Source: Heterobilharzia americana (taxonomy: Eukaryota > Platyhelminthes > Trematoda > Strigeidida > Schistosomatidae). From it: 64,000 nucleotides of DNA. The stretch covers positions 58,473,257-58,537,256 of the forward strand of contig OX104128.1 in the NCBI GenBank assembly GCA_944470555.2, written 5' to 3'. Both the position numbers and the translations under genes were made by a program. Shown here in pieces: positions 30,945 through 44,450 of this stretch (position 1 is the first letter of the stretch; each line of letters begins with the position of its first letter). The notes beneath the pieces are model-generated. The model did not search any database, was not told where the DNA came from, and saw only the letters and a list, made by a program, of their open reading frames with translations.

Positions 30945-33900
30945 CCACACTTCAAAGTAGTAAAAAAGAACACATGGATAGGAAAAGTGATATCAAGGTA
31001 GAAAACGTTATGTGAGAGAATAAACAATTTGAAGATAAAGGTCAGTGTCAATATTCAGATGTCAAGGAGTGAATACACTGTGACCTATTTTCAGCCATCC
31101 CACCATGGGACCCCAACGACTGATTCCTATCGTCTTGGGGCTCCCCAGTCACAGTCTACACCTCGTGACGTGGCTTATACCAACAGCCACGGACTTTACG
31201 GACTGGTGCTAAGTCTTGCTTTGGACAACCTCAACTATCGTCCAACCTACTCCAACTTCCACAGTATGGCACGTTGAAATAGGGAATGACAGCATGCACA
31301 ACACATCCCAGCCATCTCAGTAGATTAAGGTTAACAACCTATCAACCAACTTGCCTGTCTTATTTACCACCCTCAGCCTGACCTCGGCATTGTTCATGCG
31401 GTGATTCCACCACGTGGAAGCATTGTTGAGAAGGCACCTATGATCAGAACCCCGTAGTCGTTATTTGTCTACTTTCAACCGACACCTCACAGTCGTATAG
31501 CAGGAAAGAATAAACTGCAATGCAGTTTACTGGTCCTATGGTAGATAATCGGACATCTGATCAGTTGGCGACACAGACGACAAATGCCAAATAGCTTTCT
31601 CTATTCGACCTAAGATTTCGTCACCAACCAACACGTTCTGGTTGATGAAACTCCTCAAGTGAGTAAGTGGTCAACACATTCCACCACTTCACTACCTATC
31701 ACATAATTGGAAGTCCCTGCAACAGACCAATCCTGCAGCCATCGTCTTACATCTGACAGGTGTCACTGAAACGTATGCCTAATATACACAAATTCCAGCT
31801 CAACGCGTTTAGAAGACCCTCAATTTTGTCAGTGTCTCAACCTAGCAAGACAATATCATCTACATACTCCAGGTCAACCAGATGATCTCCAGGGAGTAGG
31901 TCAATCCCTGTGAAGTCGCACGTATTTAAGCTTATGTTCATTAACACGTCAATAACGAAGTTAAATACGAACGGTGACAGTGGAAATCCCTGCCGGACAC
32001 CATTGATCGTCGTTAATTCTGAAGTCAACCCTCCATAAGCCAGTACACAGCTGCACAAGTTCCAATAGGGAGCTTTGATTAGCGTTGTATACTTGTCCGG
32101 CACCCCTTCACAGTAAGACTTCTACAACACCACAACCCTGAATCTACCCGGCTTTCTCGGGTTGGCCGTTCTCCACCTCCAGTAGGACATCGGATAATTA
32201 TGCACCCTAGGATCTTGGACACAACATTAGTCAAACTAATGCACCTATGGATGTCGCAAGAAGATTTCTCACCCATCTTATACACTCGACTGATCAGTCA
32301 AGTACACCAGTTTGACGGAACTATCTCTGATCTTCATACACTACATACAACCTCCATCACTGAAAACCAGGTGGCAAACTGTCACATCCTACTGCCTGCT
32401 TTACATTGCTTCGCGTTCGATACAGACTTCTCAACTTCTAGGAGAGTTGAAGCACCGACATCCACATCCCATTCAGGTTGGATGTCCTGTAACTGAAACC
32501 TTGCAGTGGGCTAGTTGAATTGCACCGCCCAACGATCTTGCCTCATGTCCTGTGACATTATCACGGTACCATCCTCTAAGGTGATGATTTCACTCATCAT
32601 CGTTCTCTTCTTAGTGGCATCCTTAATAAGCCTAAATACTTAATGAGTGTTATCTAATGCTGATTCATTCTCTCTATCTCTCTCGCTTTCGCCATTCACT
32701 ACTACTCACGATCAACGTGAAGACTTTTGGTCAATTTATGTTGGGGTCGCTTTCGCTCTTCCCCCTGGTCACAGCCAGACAGCCAGCTAGCTAGCTAGCT
32801 GGAATCAGTCTTCTCATATCAATCACTTCGGATGACGTAACAGAAATCCAATGACGTTTGCTAACCTTCAGGTGTTGGTTAACAACTGTCGTTACTGCTG
32901 TTTCTGCAGCACACTTAATATCACTCCGGATTTTCTCGGCACGAGCATTGATGTCACGTTAAAATAAATACCTAGTTAACTTCTCTCCAAGTACGTTTTT
33001 GGCATCCTCATATACCAACCATCCATAGATAGGCTTTACGATCGCATGTTTTCTGCGACCAGTAAGGCGCAGACATACACGAGCCCGTACTAGTGTGTGA
33101 TTCGAGTCCAAACTGGTATTCCAAAAACAGCAACAATCCTCCACCGATGGCTTCTATCGATGTGATTTGTCTGCGTTCATCGTTGGTTTGAAGTCGACAG
33201 AATCCATGCAAGACAGTGTCTCTCCTCATACCTGAACTTAGTGCTGACCAGAAACAAGTGATTGTCACAACAAAATTGAAACCAACGGCCACCGTTGTCG
33301 ATTCGTTGGTATACGATTCCGTAAATACTCCTAACATGCCTTTCCAATTGATTCAGATTCCCTATTTGAGTGTTAAAATCACTTGGCATTATGACTACAT
33401 CTGAAGGTTTTGCTTTCTACACAAAAGTTGACAGCTTTTCTCACCCTTTGTATTATCCGAACTGGAGTCGGTGGGTGTGTGGGCGGACGTTACAAACAGG
33501 CATTCCCTAGTCCTCACAGGTCCATACAGTCGAGTACATGGACGACTGTTATTTAGCCGAGAAGCACACTTTCTGCTCTACTCCTCAATGCTATGCCCAC
33601 ACCAGCGACTTCACGAGACCTGGCCACTGGGTCTCCACGTACCCTTTGGGTGAATTTTAGAGATTCACTACAATAGTCAGGCAACGTCGATTTAAAACGA
33701 CACTTGAATCCTGTATGCGTGTCTCAGAGACACAGTATACATCCGAAGTTCGAAATTTCAGACTTCTGGTGAATGATGTTTGTTGTCCGATTTGGCGCAG
33801 AGTTCGGACGTTGAAATCGGTAGCGGGTGGGACCTTAGAAGACTGCGGATGAGGTTTCGATGGCTTTGATGGTTGGCAATGGTTGCAGAGTGAGGTTGCG

Positions 33901-34560
33901 GAGGGCATAAGATGCCTAGAATCGGTGTCAGGAGGTGAAGGCAAAGGAGTAGACAGAGTTGAGGATAGATTATATTTGGTTGGGTCTTGTGTAGTACTGG
34001 AAGCGTGCAGACAATTGACACTTTCCGGCTATCCACACCGTGGAAGAATATTTCTTCTTGAGGTACCTGGAAGAGTACAGGATTTATACGACCACCGAAT
34101 CCATGAAACATCTACTCCAGGTCTGTCATAGACGGCCTTTTGGTGAGTTTGAGATCATGCTTTTGAATTGTACTAAGAGTAGTTGTTGCAAGGATAGGGA
34201 TGCCGCGAGTGAATGGGTCGTGTTATTTTTGGGGTCGACCTTTTTACCCTCTACGTTTGCATCGAGTATGCAGCATCAGTGTGGCACTGCTGGTCCTCCC
34301 AGGAACAAAACACCTTACTGCTGTCACACCTCATTCAGTTAGCAGCAGTAAGACTTGGTCGTCATACCGCTATCACAGTGTAGTAATTTGTACCAAATTG
34401 GTAACTGGTTTTCGTAACACAAGTTTCCAAGAAATCCTTCTGGTGTGGTAGCGTCTCCAGGTAACAAACATTTCACCAGCATAGCTCGTAGGGTCATTGT
34501 GATGTGCAAGCTGGACAGTCATATCATGGTAGTAGCAATCAGTCGGGACTCTAAAGAGAA
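30945..34560 (-). mobile_element. RTE-clade LINE M, broken, partner of K
   Basis: Same domain order as K on the minus strand: 5' region (34560-34076, containing a 240-bp stretch missing from K), endonuclease (NVRTLRQIGQQTS, SETRIQD), RT (GVRQGFPLSPFVFNFVID, LEYVDD at 31837-32103) and 3' region (31590-30945). The core carries the same frameshifts, deletion and YVDD box as K, while the 3' and 5' parts align to K with many differences. Inactive. Confidence 0.8.
31593..34075. repeat. 2483-bp tract shared with 22105-24587 (direct)
   Basis: Second member of the near-identical pair; observed differences from the first lie at 32115, 32547 and 33094. The downstream base 34076 is the first of a series of differences. 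Confidence 0.9.
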
Positions 34561-34960
34561 ACATGTGGGTAAGTCTAGGTTAATTATCACCCTTTTGTTA
34601 TCATACTTACTAAAACAGTCAGCTTATGCCACTGGTTATTATCTAGTGGAATCTGTCTGCAAGAAAGTACTCTCTGAAAAATTTATACACAGGAATTATA
34701 TCAGAACAGGTAAATGTCTACTACAGAAAGCTCCACAAGCTTGAGTCATACACTGAGGAAACAGTATTAAACATGTGGTACTTTTAGCGAAGGCTTAAAT
34801 TAGTAATTTAAGCCGCACCAATAATACACGTCATGACTGGAAATCAATTTACGAACTGGTGGTGACTTAGAACAAGTCGAGGAGCCCATGGGGTAAAATG
34901 CTGTGTCGCAAATTATTTGGTAATGCATTGGAAGGTACCTCCGGTTTTTAATCTGGGGGA
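34561..34960. other. Nothing recognised
   Basis: Short unassigned spacer between LINE M and the next hammerhead repeat pair. Confidence 0.4.
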
Positions 34961-35400
34961 TTTGTGGAGATTTATAAGTTGACTTTAGGTTGGAATTCAT
35001 CATGGGCTGACATCAGTTGGAGGAACATTGGAAACTTGGAAGCACTGGACAGCTGTTTGGTACCAGTATGGGACTCCTCAGAAGTGCGCACCCACGACCC
35101 AGCCAGGGATTGATGACTAGCTTCGAAAGATGATTCACGAAGTTGCAGTGAGAAGTCATGACCAGTGGAGCACACCAAGTTGAACATGATGACAGTTACT
35201 CAACGACGACATTGGATGGTCGCGATGTATCGTGAACTGACAGAAGCAGGAAATATGCAGGAAATATGGTCCAATGGTAACGCGCTGACCGCGAAGCCTG
35301 GTCCTGGGTTCGATACCTGGCGGCGTCATGGGTATGTACTGCTGAGGGGTCTCGTACCAGGACGAAACATGCCCAGTGCTCCCAGGTTCCCAATGTGAAA
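34961..35400. repeat. Hammerhead SINE pair 3, 3' ends outward
   Basis: A minus unit (34961-35112, 3' segment and hammerhead only) is followed by a longer plus unit (35113-35400: PLE-like leader, CAACGACGACATTGG, tRNA-like box GGGTTCGATACC, hammerhead, 3' segment). The minus hammerhead (35042-35087) has CTGAGGA and GTC but C in place of the essential G12 before AAA. The plus one (35336-35379) has CTGAGGG for CTGAGGA and GCC as triplet. Both should be inactive. No target duplication is obvious. Confidence 0.7.
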
Positions 35401-37329
35401 GGAAATGTGGAATAAGGTCTTCGATAAACGGGTGAATCCCAGCTGATGTTCGATAGAAAGCTTTAAAGGTAGGAAAAAGTATTTCCTACAGTAATATGAT
35501 TTGTACTGTCTGCTTTCAGATTGGCAGCCTTGTGCTATTTTTAAGACAGCTGGGATATACGTCGTTTCTTCGTGGCATATTTTTGATTCGAACTTTAAGA
35601 CGAAGGAAGCTGAGATATAGAAACGCACATGCGACCAGTCCCTCGGTGGTCTATAATTATTAATATATGGTAACTTATTGTGCAAAAATGAAATTTGTAA
35701 GGAACGTCAGTGTCATTGGTATATATATGAACGTGTGTATGTTCAGTCATAGACTTGTGTTGAGTGAAGTAGCAGTAAAGTAATGTTATTTACATCAGAT
35801 TGACAGCGGTGATATAGGGGGGGGGGAGGGGGGAAGAGGAGTTAAGACTAATTAGGGAAATTATGCTGCTACTCCTTTCACCACACTTTATTGCAAAGCT
35901 ACTGATCATTATTTCAATACATAAAATGGTTCATGATCCATTGATACTTTCAACCTGATCACTACATGAAGTCCATTTCTTGTTGTCTCTGTAATTTTAA
36001 TAAATTTCTTTCGAAGCTAGGAAACTGCATTTTATACGTGTGAAACCCTCGTAAGATCTGGAATTACTTGGAAAAAGACAAGTAAAACAGGTCAAACTAC
36101 GCTGTTATAAAATTATTAGTTAGGAGAGTTTTACATCCATCAACTAGGTCGCGATCAACAAGGTTATGTAGAAATGCAGGTAAATATCAGAATAGCTTGG
36201 TAATTTAACATATTACTCATTATGTATTACCTTACGTAATAAAACTAATCTCTAACTGTACATTCTAACACGTGTGAAAACGGAGGAATAAGTGATGAAC
36301 GTAGATGACTGACAGTGGGTATATCTCACCAGTAACTACCAATTTTGTCTCTAAAGATGTTTGAGCGAGGTTAAGTTAGGGTTGTGGGGTATGTACGATC
36401 GAACGAGCCCTAGGGAATGATGACAGTAGGCTTAGTGATTTCCTAGTAGCATTTACACCCTCGATTGAAGGCCTAAACTATTTCCATTAAGGCATCGCCC
36501 AACCCGTGAACGGAACAAAATTGTTACTCTCACTTTTCCAATGCTGTAGTCATTAGGCAGGGTCTTTAGATCGTGTCGAAAATATAGGGTGCAGCGATCT
36601 GAAACAATGTGAACAGAAGGTCGGTGGGATAAAACATATGGTGAAGTAGGAGATGGATTGATTTGTTTAAGAAACAAGGCATAGTGCTCCAAAGCCGTTC
36701 GTTTCATCCCTCTTTGTCAATGGAATCCACCCCCATGATGCCATGCTTTGGTTGACCGGATTATTTATGTTGCTATTTACGTAATTCCACACAAACGTCC
36801 ACATTATTTACTAATAAGCTCTCTATGTGTGGCCATGAACAAGAGAAAAAACGGCATCCTGAGAAACAGGCATACAAACAAATACATCATTGTGTGCACA
36901 TGAACTAAATCAATAGACTGTGTTATAAGTTATAGACATAAACCTAATACCACACCTTTGGCCGCCTTCAAAGAATTTACTTCAGATATTTTTGAGACCA
37001 AATCCCCTTTGAGCCGTGTTGCGTCGTCGCTGCTAACGTCCACATTCGAGTGCCCCACTCCGTCTTCCTTGGTCATCCTAGTGTCATTTTTCTTGAAAAT
37101 CCCACGTCGAATGTCAAGTCAGCAGCTATTCAATCGTCCAATAAACTTTAATTTCATAATTCACACTCAGCTGACCTGTTAATCGTGAACATACAGTTGC
37201 AACCATGTCCATTTTATAATGGCTCACCCATATTTTCTGAACTTTCCCGACTATCAATAACATCAATCCTATATTGAAGTGATGAATTGCAGATGCAATA
37301 TGCAATATTTTTTTACAAGCTAGTGTAAA
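35401..37329. other. Mostly unassigned; G tract at 35817-35833
   Basis: No gene recognised. A run of ten G followed by AGGGGGG (35817-35833) could form a G-quadruplex on the plus strand. Some chance frames exist but show no domain. Confidence 0.4.
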
Positions 37330-40300
37330 CCAGTTGATTTCTTCTCACCCGCTCTTAAGCCTTGTGTGGCCATACCAGGCCTTCAGCGGATGACGATTTA
37401 GTCTAGCCACTCACCTGGGGCAGCGCCGGTATGCCCGACAGACGGTTGGATGTTGACCAAACTTGTAGAGTCTATGTGACTGGTCTAGAGACTGTGGCAC
37501 AGATCAGTTCCTCGAATGTCGTATCACCAGACATTTGTTCGGATTAGATGTAAAAAAGGAGGAAGGAACGAAACTATGTCCAGCAAAAGTGAGTGAAAGG
37601 AAGTGAAAAAACATGTTGAAAAGAAGTGGAACGGAAGAAAATTCAGGTTTGTTGTTTGGGGAAAGGCCAATAGCCTATATTAATTCTTTCCCAGTAGATT
37701 TCTGCGCCTGTCCAATCCCCTTTTGAACAGGCCAATGGATGACGCGGACACCACTTCCGGGGGTCGGTTCCAGGCATTGACTACTCGACGCGAGAACTAG
37801 TACACTGCGAGAATATGTTCGTCCTCTGCTTTTGTAGTCTCCTACTATGTCCTCTGAGGTGTTCCGACCTAGTGGGAAGGAAAAGGGAAGGTAGGTTGGG
37901 TTCGAGGTCATTTTTTAGAATCCTGCATAGTGTGATTAGGTCTCACCTCTGTCTGCGATAGGACAAAGTGAAGAGGTTCAGCTCCTCAAGTTGGTTTTCA
38001 TAGGTACGGCCAGCTAGTGGCTGCCCTCTGAACTCTTTCTAGAAGATCTGCGTCACCTTCCATAGAAGGATTTGTCGCCTGTGTAGTTTTCCAATTTAGA
38101 CCTCACTAAGGATGTGCATAAAATGGTGAACATATCACCACTTATTTTCACAAATGTTCTACGCAATGCCCAGAAAGTCTTAAAACTCCGAGCTGCTACC
38201 AATAGACGGTGTGCCATAGTTTTCAAGTCATAACTCACTGTAATTCCTAAGCCATTTTGGGTCAGTACAGACGGTAGACGAGTCCCACCAAGATAGTAGG
38301 TATTGCTGCATGTGTGCCCCAGGTGCATGCTCACACACTTACCTGCATTGATAGGTATCAGCCACTTCTCTGACCAGGTAAACCAGCTGTTTATATCTGC
38401 CCGAAGTGCACGTATATCCTCATCGTTCCTGATTTCCCACCAGAGTTTTTACATCATCAGCGTGGGGAACTGTAGAAGATTTCGTGATATTTGGCAGCTC
38501 ATTCACGTATAGGAGAAACAGCAGGGGGCCTAGGACTATGCCTTACTGCCCTCCACTCTACCGAGTTTTGAGAATTGGTCCTAACTCTTTGCCTCCCACC
38601 AACAAGAAAGTCTCTTATGCATGCGAGCAGACTGCCAGTGATTTCGAAACTTTCCAGCTTCTCGAGCAACCTAGAATGAGGTACCTTGTCGTACGCCTTA
38701 CTAAAGTCTATGAAAATGACACCTACAGGTATCCTATCATCTTTAGACCTGACCCTAATTTCTCTGACTGTAGGGAGGTTTGCCAAGGAAGAGGAATTTC
38801 TACGAACAGAGTGTTGCTCTCTAGGTGGACTGTGATGGCTTTCTTGATTATGCTATGAAAGGTAATGACAGAATCAACTGTCACTGAAATCCACACCAGC
38901 CAACTACTTGATTTCCAAGAAGGATTATACGGTTTATGTAACACTATCAAGTGATGGTTTGATCAAACAGTAAGAAGGTGTTTATGCGAGTTGGTCGAAA
39001 TAAACTAAGAAGGATAATTTGAGGAATAATAGCGTGATAGAATGTTCCTTATGTTAAGGAACGAAATGAGTCAGGAGAATGTGTTGAAATTATTCCGAAT
39101 TATAGGTCTAAAGCGGTATCTTCGGCATGGAATTAGGAAGGTTCGAAGGTCCGCTACGGGAGGGGAATTTCTACGAAAGCCATGCTGCGAACAAGACGAT
39201 AGAGTGCTGTTCTCTAGGTGGACTGTGATGGCTTTGTCGATTACTCTTACTAGGATTTTCACTAGAGTACCAATCAAACTTAACGGTCTTTATTTTGTTG
39301 TGAACTGCTTGGAACCTTCCTTGTGTGTAGGTGCCACTATGGCTCCTTTCCTGTCATGAGGGAATGTCCTTTCAGTTAGAGATGGTATGAACACAGTAGT
39401 CAATGAGCCGGCTACATAGTGCAAGCTTTCTGCTCAGCCACGGATGCAACTCACCCGGTCCCGTTGATTTTTCCACGTCAAGATTACTTCATATCCGAAA
39501 TGCATCGTTGAGATGGATATCCACAGATTTTATTCTGTCAGATGCCAATGCTTCTACCGTTCGATAAGTGTCCATAGTATATTCCTGTGTGAGGACCTCA
39601 GCAAAATATCCTGCCGTGGTTCCCGCTTTTTCCCTATCGTTCTCAATCAAACGGTCAGTTTCTGTCCCATTGATTAGGCCGGGTATATCACAACAAATCT
39701 TATTTCCACAGCTCACATAGGAAAATAACCTCTTTGGATGTCCCAACGCAGCCTAGGAAAGGCGTGTTTCAAAGCATATTTGAGACGGGCGGAAAGCCTC
39801 CAGGTAAACAGCTTCCATATTCGCTTTCCTTGTGTTGGGTCTAGCCGGTGCATCAGCCCGGTATAGGACGTCTGCTGCGAATCTAAAGATGATCACGGAG
39901 TGATCACATTTACCAAGGGGTGCTGGGTGCCGGATGAAGCACACACCAGCTGAGTGTGAGAATACTCAGTCTAGAACCATTGGAGCATACTGATGATCAT
40001 ACCTGGTTTGTGTCCTACCGCGCTGCATGAGGACTAAGGAAATTGATGTTTCCACCAACCTGTGGTCAAACGAATTACGGGGTGCTTTTGTTGTCAGTCT
40101 ATCCCAGTCAACTGATGGTGCGCTGAAGTCTCCTACGGCTAGTCATCGGCAGGAGGAGGTCTGCCGCCCCACCTTCAGGGCTTCGATATTTTTCGATTAC
40201 ATTAGAATCTTGTCTTTTACATTTTGGTCGGCAGTGCAGCATTTCACGTGTCCCAATTTAATGTGCAACTGCCTCTATGGCTTTCACAGTTAAGGCATTC

Positions 40301-40640
40301 CTAACATAAATGATGACGCCATCGCCTTTGCGTGCAAACTTATAGCTTCCAAAAGGGACGAATCCTCGTAAGTGTGCTTCAGTCTCTGATCCAGGAAGAG
40401 CCAAGCTTCTGAGGTGGCAATGACATCAGGACTTTCGTTGCTTGTCACATCGTCAAACTCAGCCCGCCTGTTTAAAAGGCTACGTGCATTTGTATGCAAG
40501 ACAACGAAACTACTCAAACGAGTTTCCATCCCATCCATAGGGCTTCGGCATCATTTACTGCTGAGACCTCACCACACGAAAACCCACTACTTTCAGATCT
40601 TGCCCTCCAGCTGCTAATCCGGATTTTGGTTCTGCTTCTC
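37330..40640 (-). mobile_element. CR1-like non-LTR retrotransposon C
   Basis: Minus-strand order: possible ORF1 end (LADRIKKREAEPKS, 40600-40680), APE endonuclease start (VVLHTNARSLLNRRAEF, IATSEAWLFLDQ, 40290-40538), spacer with CCDIPGLINGTETDRL, RT (FIDFSKAYDKVPHSRLLEKL, 38499-38786), HADD box out of frame near 38445-38480, RT C-terminus (LRTDVLHLGHTC-type region and GHSRRLQKQRTNIP, SRRVVNAWNRPPEVV, 37680-37850). Stops and frameshifts throughout. An insertion of about 280 bp splits the RT fingers and is flanked by two versions of an AITVHLE segment (38800-38860 and 39190-39240). Confidence 0.8.
38431..39150. repeat. Inverted copy of 27890-28617
   Basis: About 0.7 kb nearly identical to the first half of chimera B but in opposite orientation; a one-base length difference in a C run (near 38528, six bases CCCCCT versus CCCCT type) shifts the frame between them. 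Confidence 0.85.
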
Positions 40641-41039
40641 GTTTTTTGATTCTATCAGCAAGAGCCAGATCCTTTCGCATGAACACTCCAGATCCTTGGA
40701 GCCTATGAGAATTCTTCGGAATCTGATTCCTCTCATCTGCCTACTTGAACACGACTTCAAGCAATCACAACTGCGACCAAACTGTCTCCAGCCTACAGCC
40801 GGACGGTAAAGTCACTCTCTTGTGTAGTAAACCACCTTTTCCTAAAGATAATGGACAGTTTTCCGACTAAGAATCGCCAGATTAGGCCATTTCGCTCAAC
40901 ATATTTTGCAGAGCGCAAAAATGATCGCTCGGTCACTGCACAACCTCCTTTCTGAACCTACCTTGGGTGATCATTATGATAATCCGAGAGTGTTTACTAA
41001 ACCGACACCATAGCTCCAAAAACACAGAATCGAAAATCG

Positions 41040-44000
41040 CTTCATGGAAACCAGTTACTGGACTGGTGAGCTGAGCTGTCATCAGTCACCTGCTCCGAAT
41101 CCTCCTGCAGCAGGTAAAAGTGGGCACCACACTCAATCCATCACTGAATTTAAGCATCGTGACTATGCAGCACGTATTCTGAAACCCATTAAGAGTTTAC
41201 GAGCACCTCAACAGTACTTTTGGCGGCTTCAACGGTTGACGGTGCCTTTCGCAATCCAGGTGATCCAGTTAGTCTCCAGTCACATGTTGAACGTGATTAG
41301 AAAAAGCCATCTTAAACCCAACGGTATCATGCTTCCTTTGCACCCGTCAGGCTACATCTACGCAATACACAGAAGGTAAAAATAAAGGCATCCTAACCCT
41401 TGATTCCAGTGGATGCGTTGGAACAGTGCCACATGACCACAAATAACCTGAGTAACTCAGTCCCTCTTACTCATCTGATGTACTTTAGGTCGGTGTTGAA
41501 TCGGTCAATATGCCTAACTCCACTGTTTCCTCACTTAACCGTCTCGTAGGAATTCCCGCTAATGTTGGCACAAATCATCTACCTGATACCACACAACTTA
41601 CCTGTGTGGTTCCCCACGACATTGGTAAGTTGTTTTTTCAAGACATCTGCAGTTGCTTTCAACCGTTAGCGCGTTCATTTTCTGTGTGCCCGATAACTGC
41701 CCGCTAAATCCGCGATAAGGTAGCCAGTTTGACCTTACTTATGTTGTTGTGCTCCCTTTCAATCATTATGATAACCGAGGCATGGAGCACCCCAGACATT
41801 TCTGACTTGGGCACTTACCTTGACAATTAAGCACTTTTTCGTGGCAATAGGATAAATGTCGGTTCGTCTGCGGATTCTACGCAGTGGGACATCCCGGAGC
41901 TAAGATTTGTAAACGATTATGTCTGGGTTATTTTGCAGCCCGTAGGCTGCCTATCCTTCCCTTTCGGGTGCATGCATCGTCCTCTCAGTTCCACTTCCGA
42001 GTATGACAACTTGTTGTCAGAAGCCTTCGGGTATGTTGCCTCTGTGTCATTTTCAGGAAAGATTATATGCGGGGACCTTAGCATGCCGGAAATCTCTTGG
42101 TGCCCGACAGAGGCTCCCAAACAATACGAATCTTTCGTCCACTGTCTTGGGTCTGACAGGTGATTTCAATACGGTCGAGGTCCAACCAGACTCCTTAATG
42201 TTTTAGACTTAGTTTCTCCAACAATCTCGTTCCTTCTATGGCGCATATTGGCCATGGATTCCCAGGAAGTGACCGCAATATTGTAGTTTTCTGCCCAAAT
42301 TTCGAATCTACTGTCAACCCCAGAAGATAGCCAGTGCAGCACAGAAAGTACCACGACACTAGCTAAAAGGATTTTAAGTTTGCACCAAGGTGTTTGGATC
42401 TTGAAAAAGATTACCTTACCAGTAAGCCTGTTGAGGTACTGACAACTGCTGTTTGCCGTAACTTGTGCAATAGCCGCGACTATTTTGCACCAGAAAGAAA
42501 CACCAAGTCTATGATCCCGAAAACGCTGTTTATTCTGACTCTCCCTCAAAGTCGACTTCGGCAACATGCCACCCGTCTTGATAGGCAACATGTCTTTCCT
42601 TCACCAGTCACGATGTCTGACATTTGTTGTCACGCTGGTTCTCCAAGTGTGCAGGAAGCCATCGGACAGGAATGCCTTGCCCTGTGTTCTGGCAGTACAG
42701 AATCTCCAACAAAGGTCCTCAGTCTTTCACGCTGAGGCCGTCTGAATCCGAAACGATAAAATGTATTATTAGTGATGGCCAGGTGCATGATGACTCTAGG
42801 CAAATTGTAGAGATCTTCAGTAACCGCTATGCTGCCTAGGTTAGAAATGAGAGTAATGAACACGGATCAAAAATGTGAGATTTACAGCACAAAATATTTC
42901 TGCTACAATTAACACCAAACTTCGTTTTACTGATGGTCCAGATAGGATACCTCCTGTTGTCCTTAAAAACGGAGATGAAGACAAACCTCTGTTGCTTCTG
43001 TGGTTATTTTCCATGTCACTCAAAGGTTCATGCTACCCCTCCATCTGGAAAACTACTCATATCATTCCTACTCCTAAATCCGGACCAACCGCATATTTGA
43101 ATAATTACCCTCCAACTAATCTCACATCAGTGGTTTCCAGAGTAGTGGAAAAAATTGTGGACAATAGCGTTGTGGATTGCCTATTCGATAAAAACTTATT
43201 GTCGACTTTGTAGCATAGGTTCCTAAAAACTAGATCCTGTGACCCCTGCGCACTAGATTATCCTGAACACATCACGCTGAGGTGTGGTCAAGCCGTTTTT
43301 GTTGCTGCACTGTTTCTCGACTTCACAAAGACACTCGATAAAGTACCCCACCAGGGACTGCCCACGAAGCTTAGGTCACTTGGCATAGAGAACCCTTCAT
43401 ACAGCCGGTTTGAATCATTTCTTCATGAACATCCTCAGATAGTCACATCAAACGATTGCTTTTCAGACCCTCGACCAATTACAAGTGGTGTGGTACAAGA
43501 AAGTGTTCTTGGTCCACTTCCCTTTCTTGTGTGTATTAATGACAAATGTAATGGCCAGACATGGAAAATTATATCTCTATGCTGACGACCTTAAAGCTGT
43601 TCACAGCCCCCAGCAAGGTGCATTACTGAAGGTGTGTCAGCAGCTCAGGCAGATTTAAGTAACCTGCTTGAGCGGATTCAGAAACGGCAACTTGGATCCA
43701 GCCACGAAAAGCATGGAATTCTATGTCTCGGAAAGGATTATCCTTGCAGAACTCTACGCTTTAGAGATCATGAAATTTAAGTGCTCAACAAGGTATGCAA
43801 CCTGGGCGTCCAATATTCTGGCAACCCTAACTTCAGTGAGCATCTCACAGCTATCGTCTCTAAAGCCAGAAGATTATCAGGTCCCCTTCTGAAGAACTAT
43901 ACAAAAAAAGGCCAAACTTGCTCTTTTTAAGGTTTATGTTAGACCGGTATGGGAATGTGGCTCACTCGTTTTTTATAGCATGAACAAAACTGACAAATCA

Positions 44001-44450
44001 TGACTTGAATGTGTGCAAAGGAGTTTCGCCAGACGATTATTGAGTAGCGCTGGTAATTTAGAATACATAGATAGGTGCACCATACTGTCTACCGAACCCC
44101 TAGGGAGACGGTGTCTAAGAAACAAATTAGTTTTCTTGTTCAAACTTTTGCATGGTCTGCCATGCTATTCCTCCCCACCCGCTTGCAGAACACACCGTAT
44201 TTGATCTTAGAGATTATACACCCACGTTGGCGGTAGACAGATGCAATAAACAGGCCAGACGGAAATTCTTTACTGCATAATGCAGCTTGGTCTGGAACGG
44301 GTTCCCCGTAACGGTAGTTAGTAGCAATTCTGTGTCACAGCTCAAGCGCCTTGTCAACATGCTTTTAGGCTCAAACAATATCTACAGTCTATTCGTAGAT
44401 AGACGCCTTACAGCAGTAACACTCAGAAATGGCCCTGTGGAACCCTAGTG
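41040..44450 (+). mobile_element. CR1-like non-LTR retrotransposon H
   Basis: Plus-strand remnant, head to head with C. Endonuclease traces: MITEAWSTPDISDLGTYLD (about 41765-41830), ICGDLSMPEISWCPTEAPK (42064-42120). RT: GPDRIPPVVLKNGDEDKPLL, SMSLKGSCYPSIWKTTHIIP (42940-43070), LFLDFTKTLDKVPHQGLPTK (43315-43375), and an intact LYADDLKAVH box near 43578-43605 in a shifted frame. The C-terminal connection region (43870-44200) is broken by stops. The region 41040-41700 has an open frame of 111 residues without recognisable domain and may be ORF1 or the 5' region. Confidence 0.75.
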
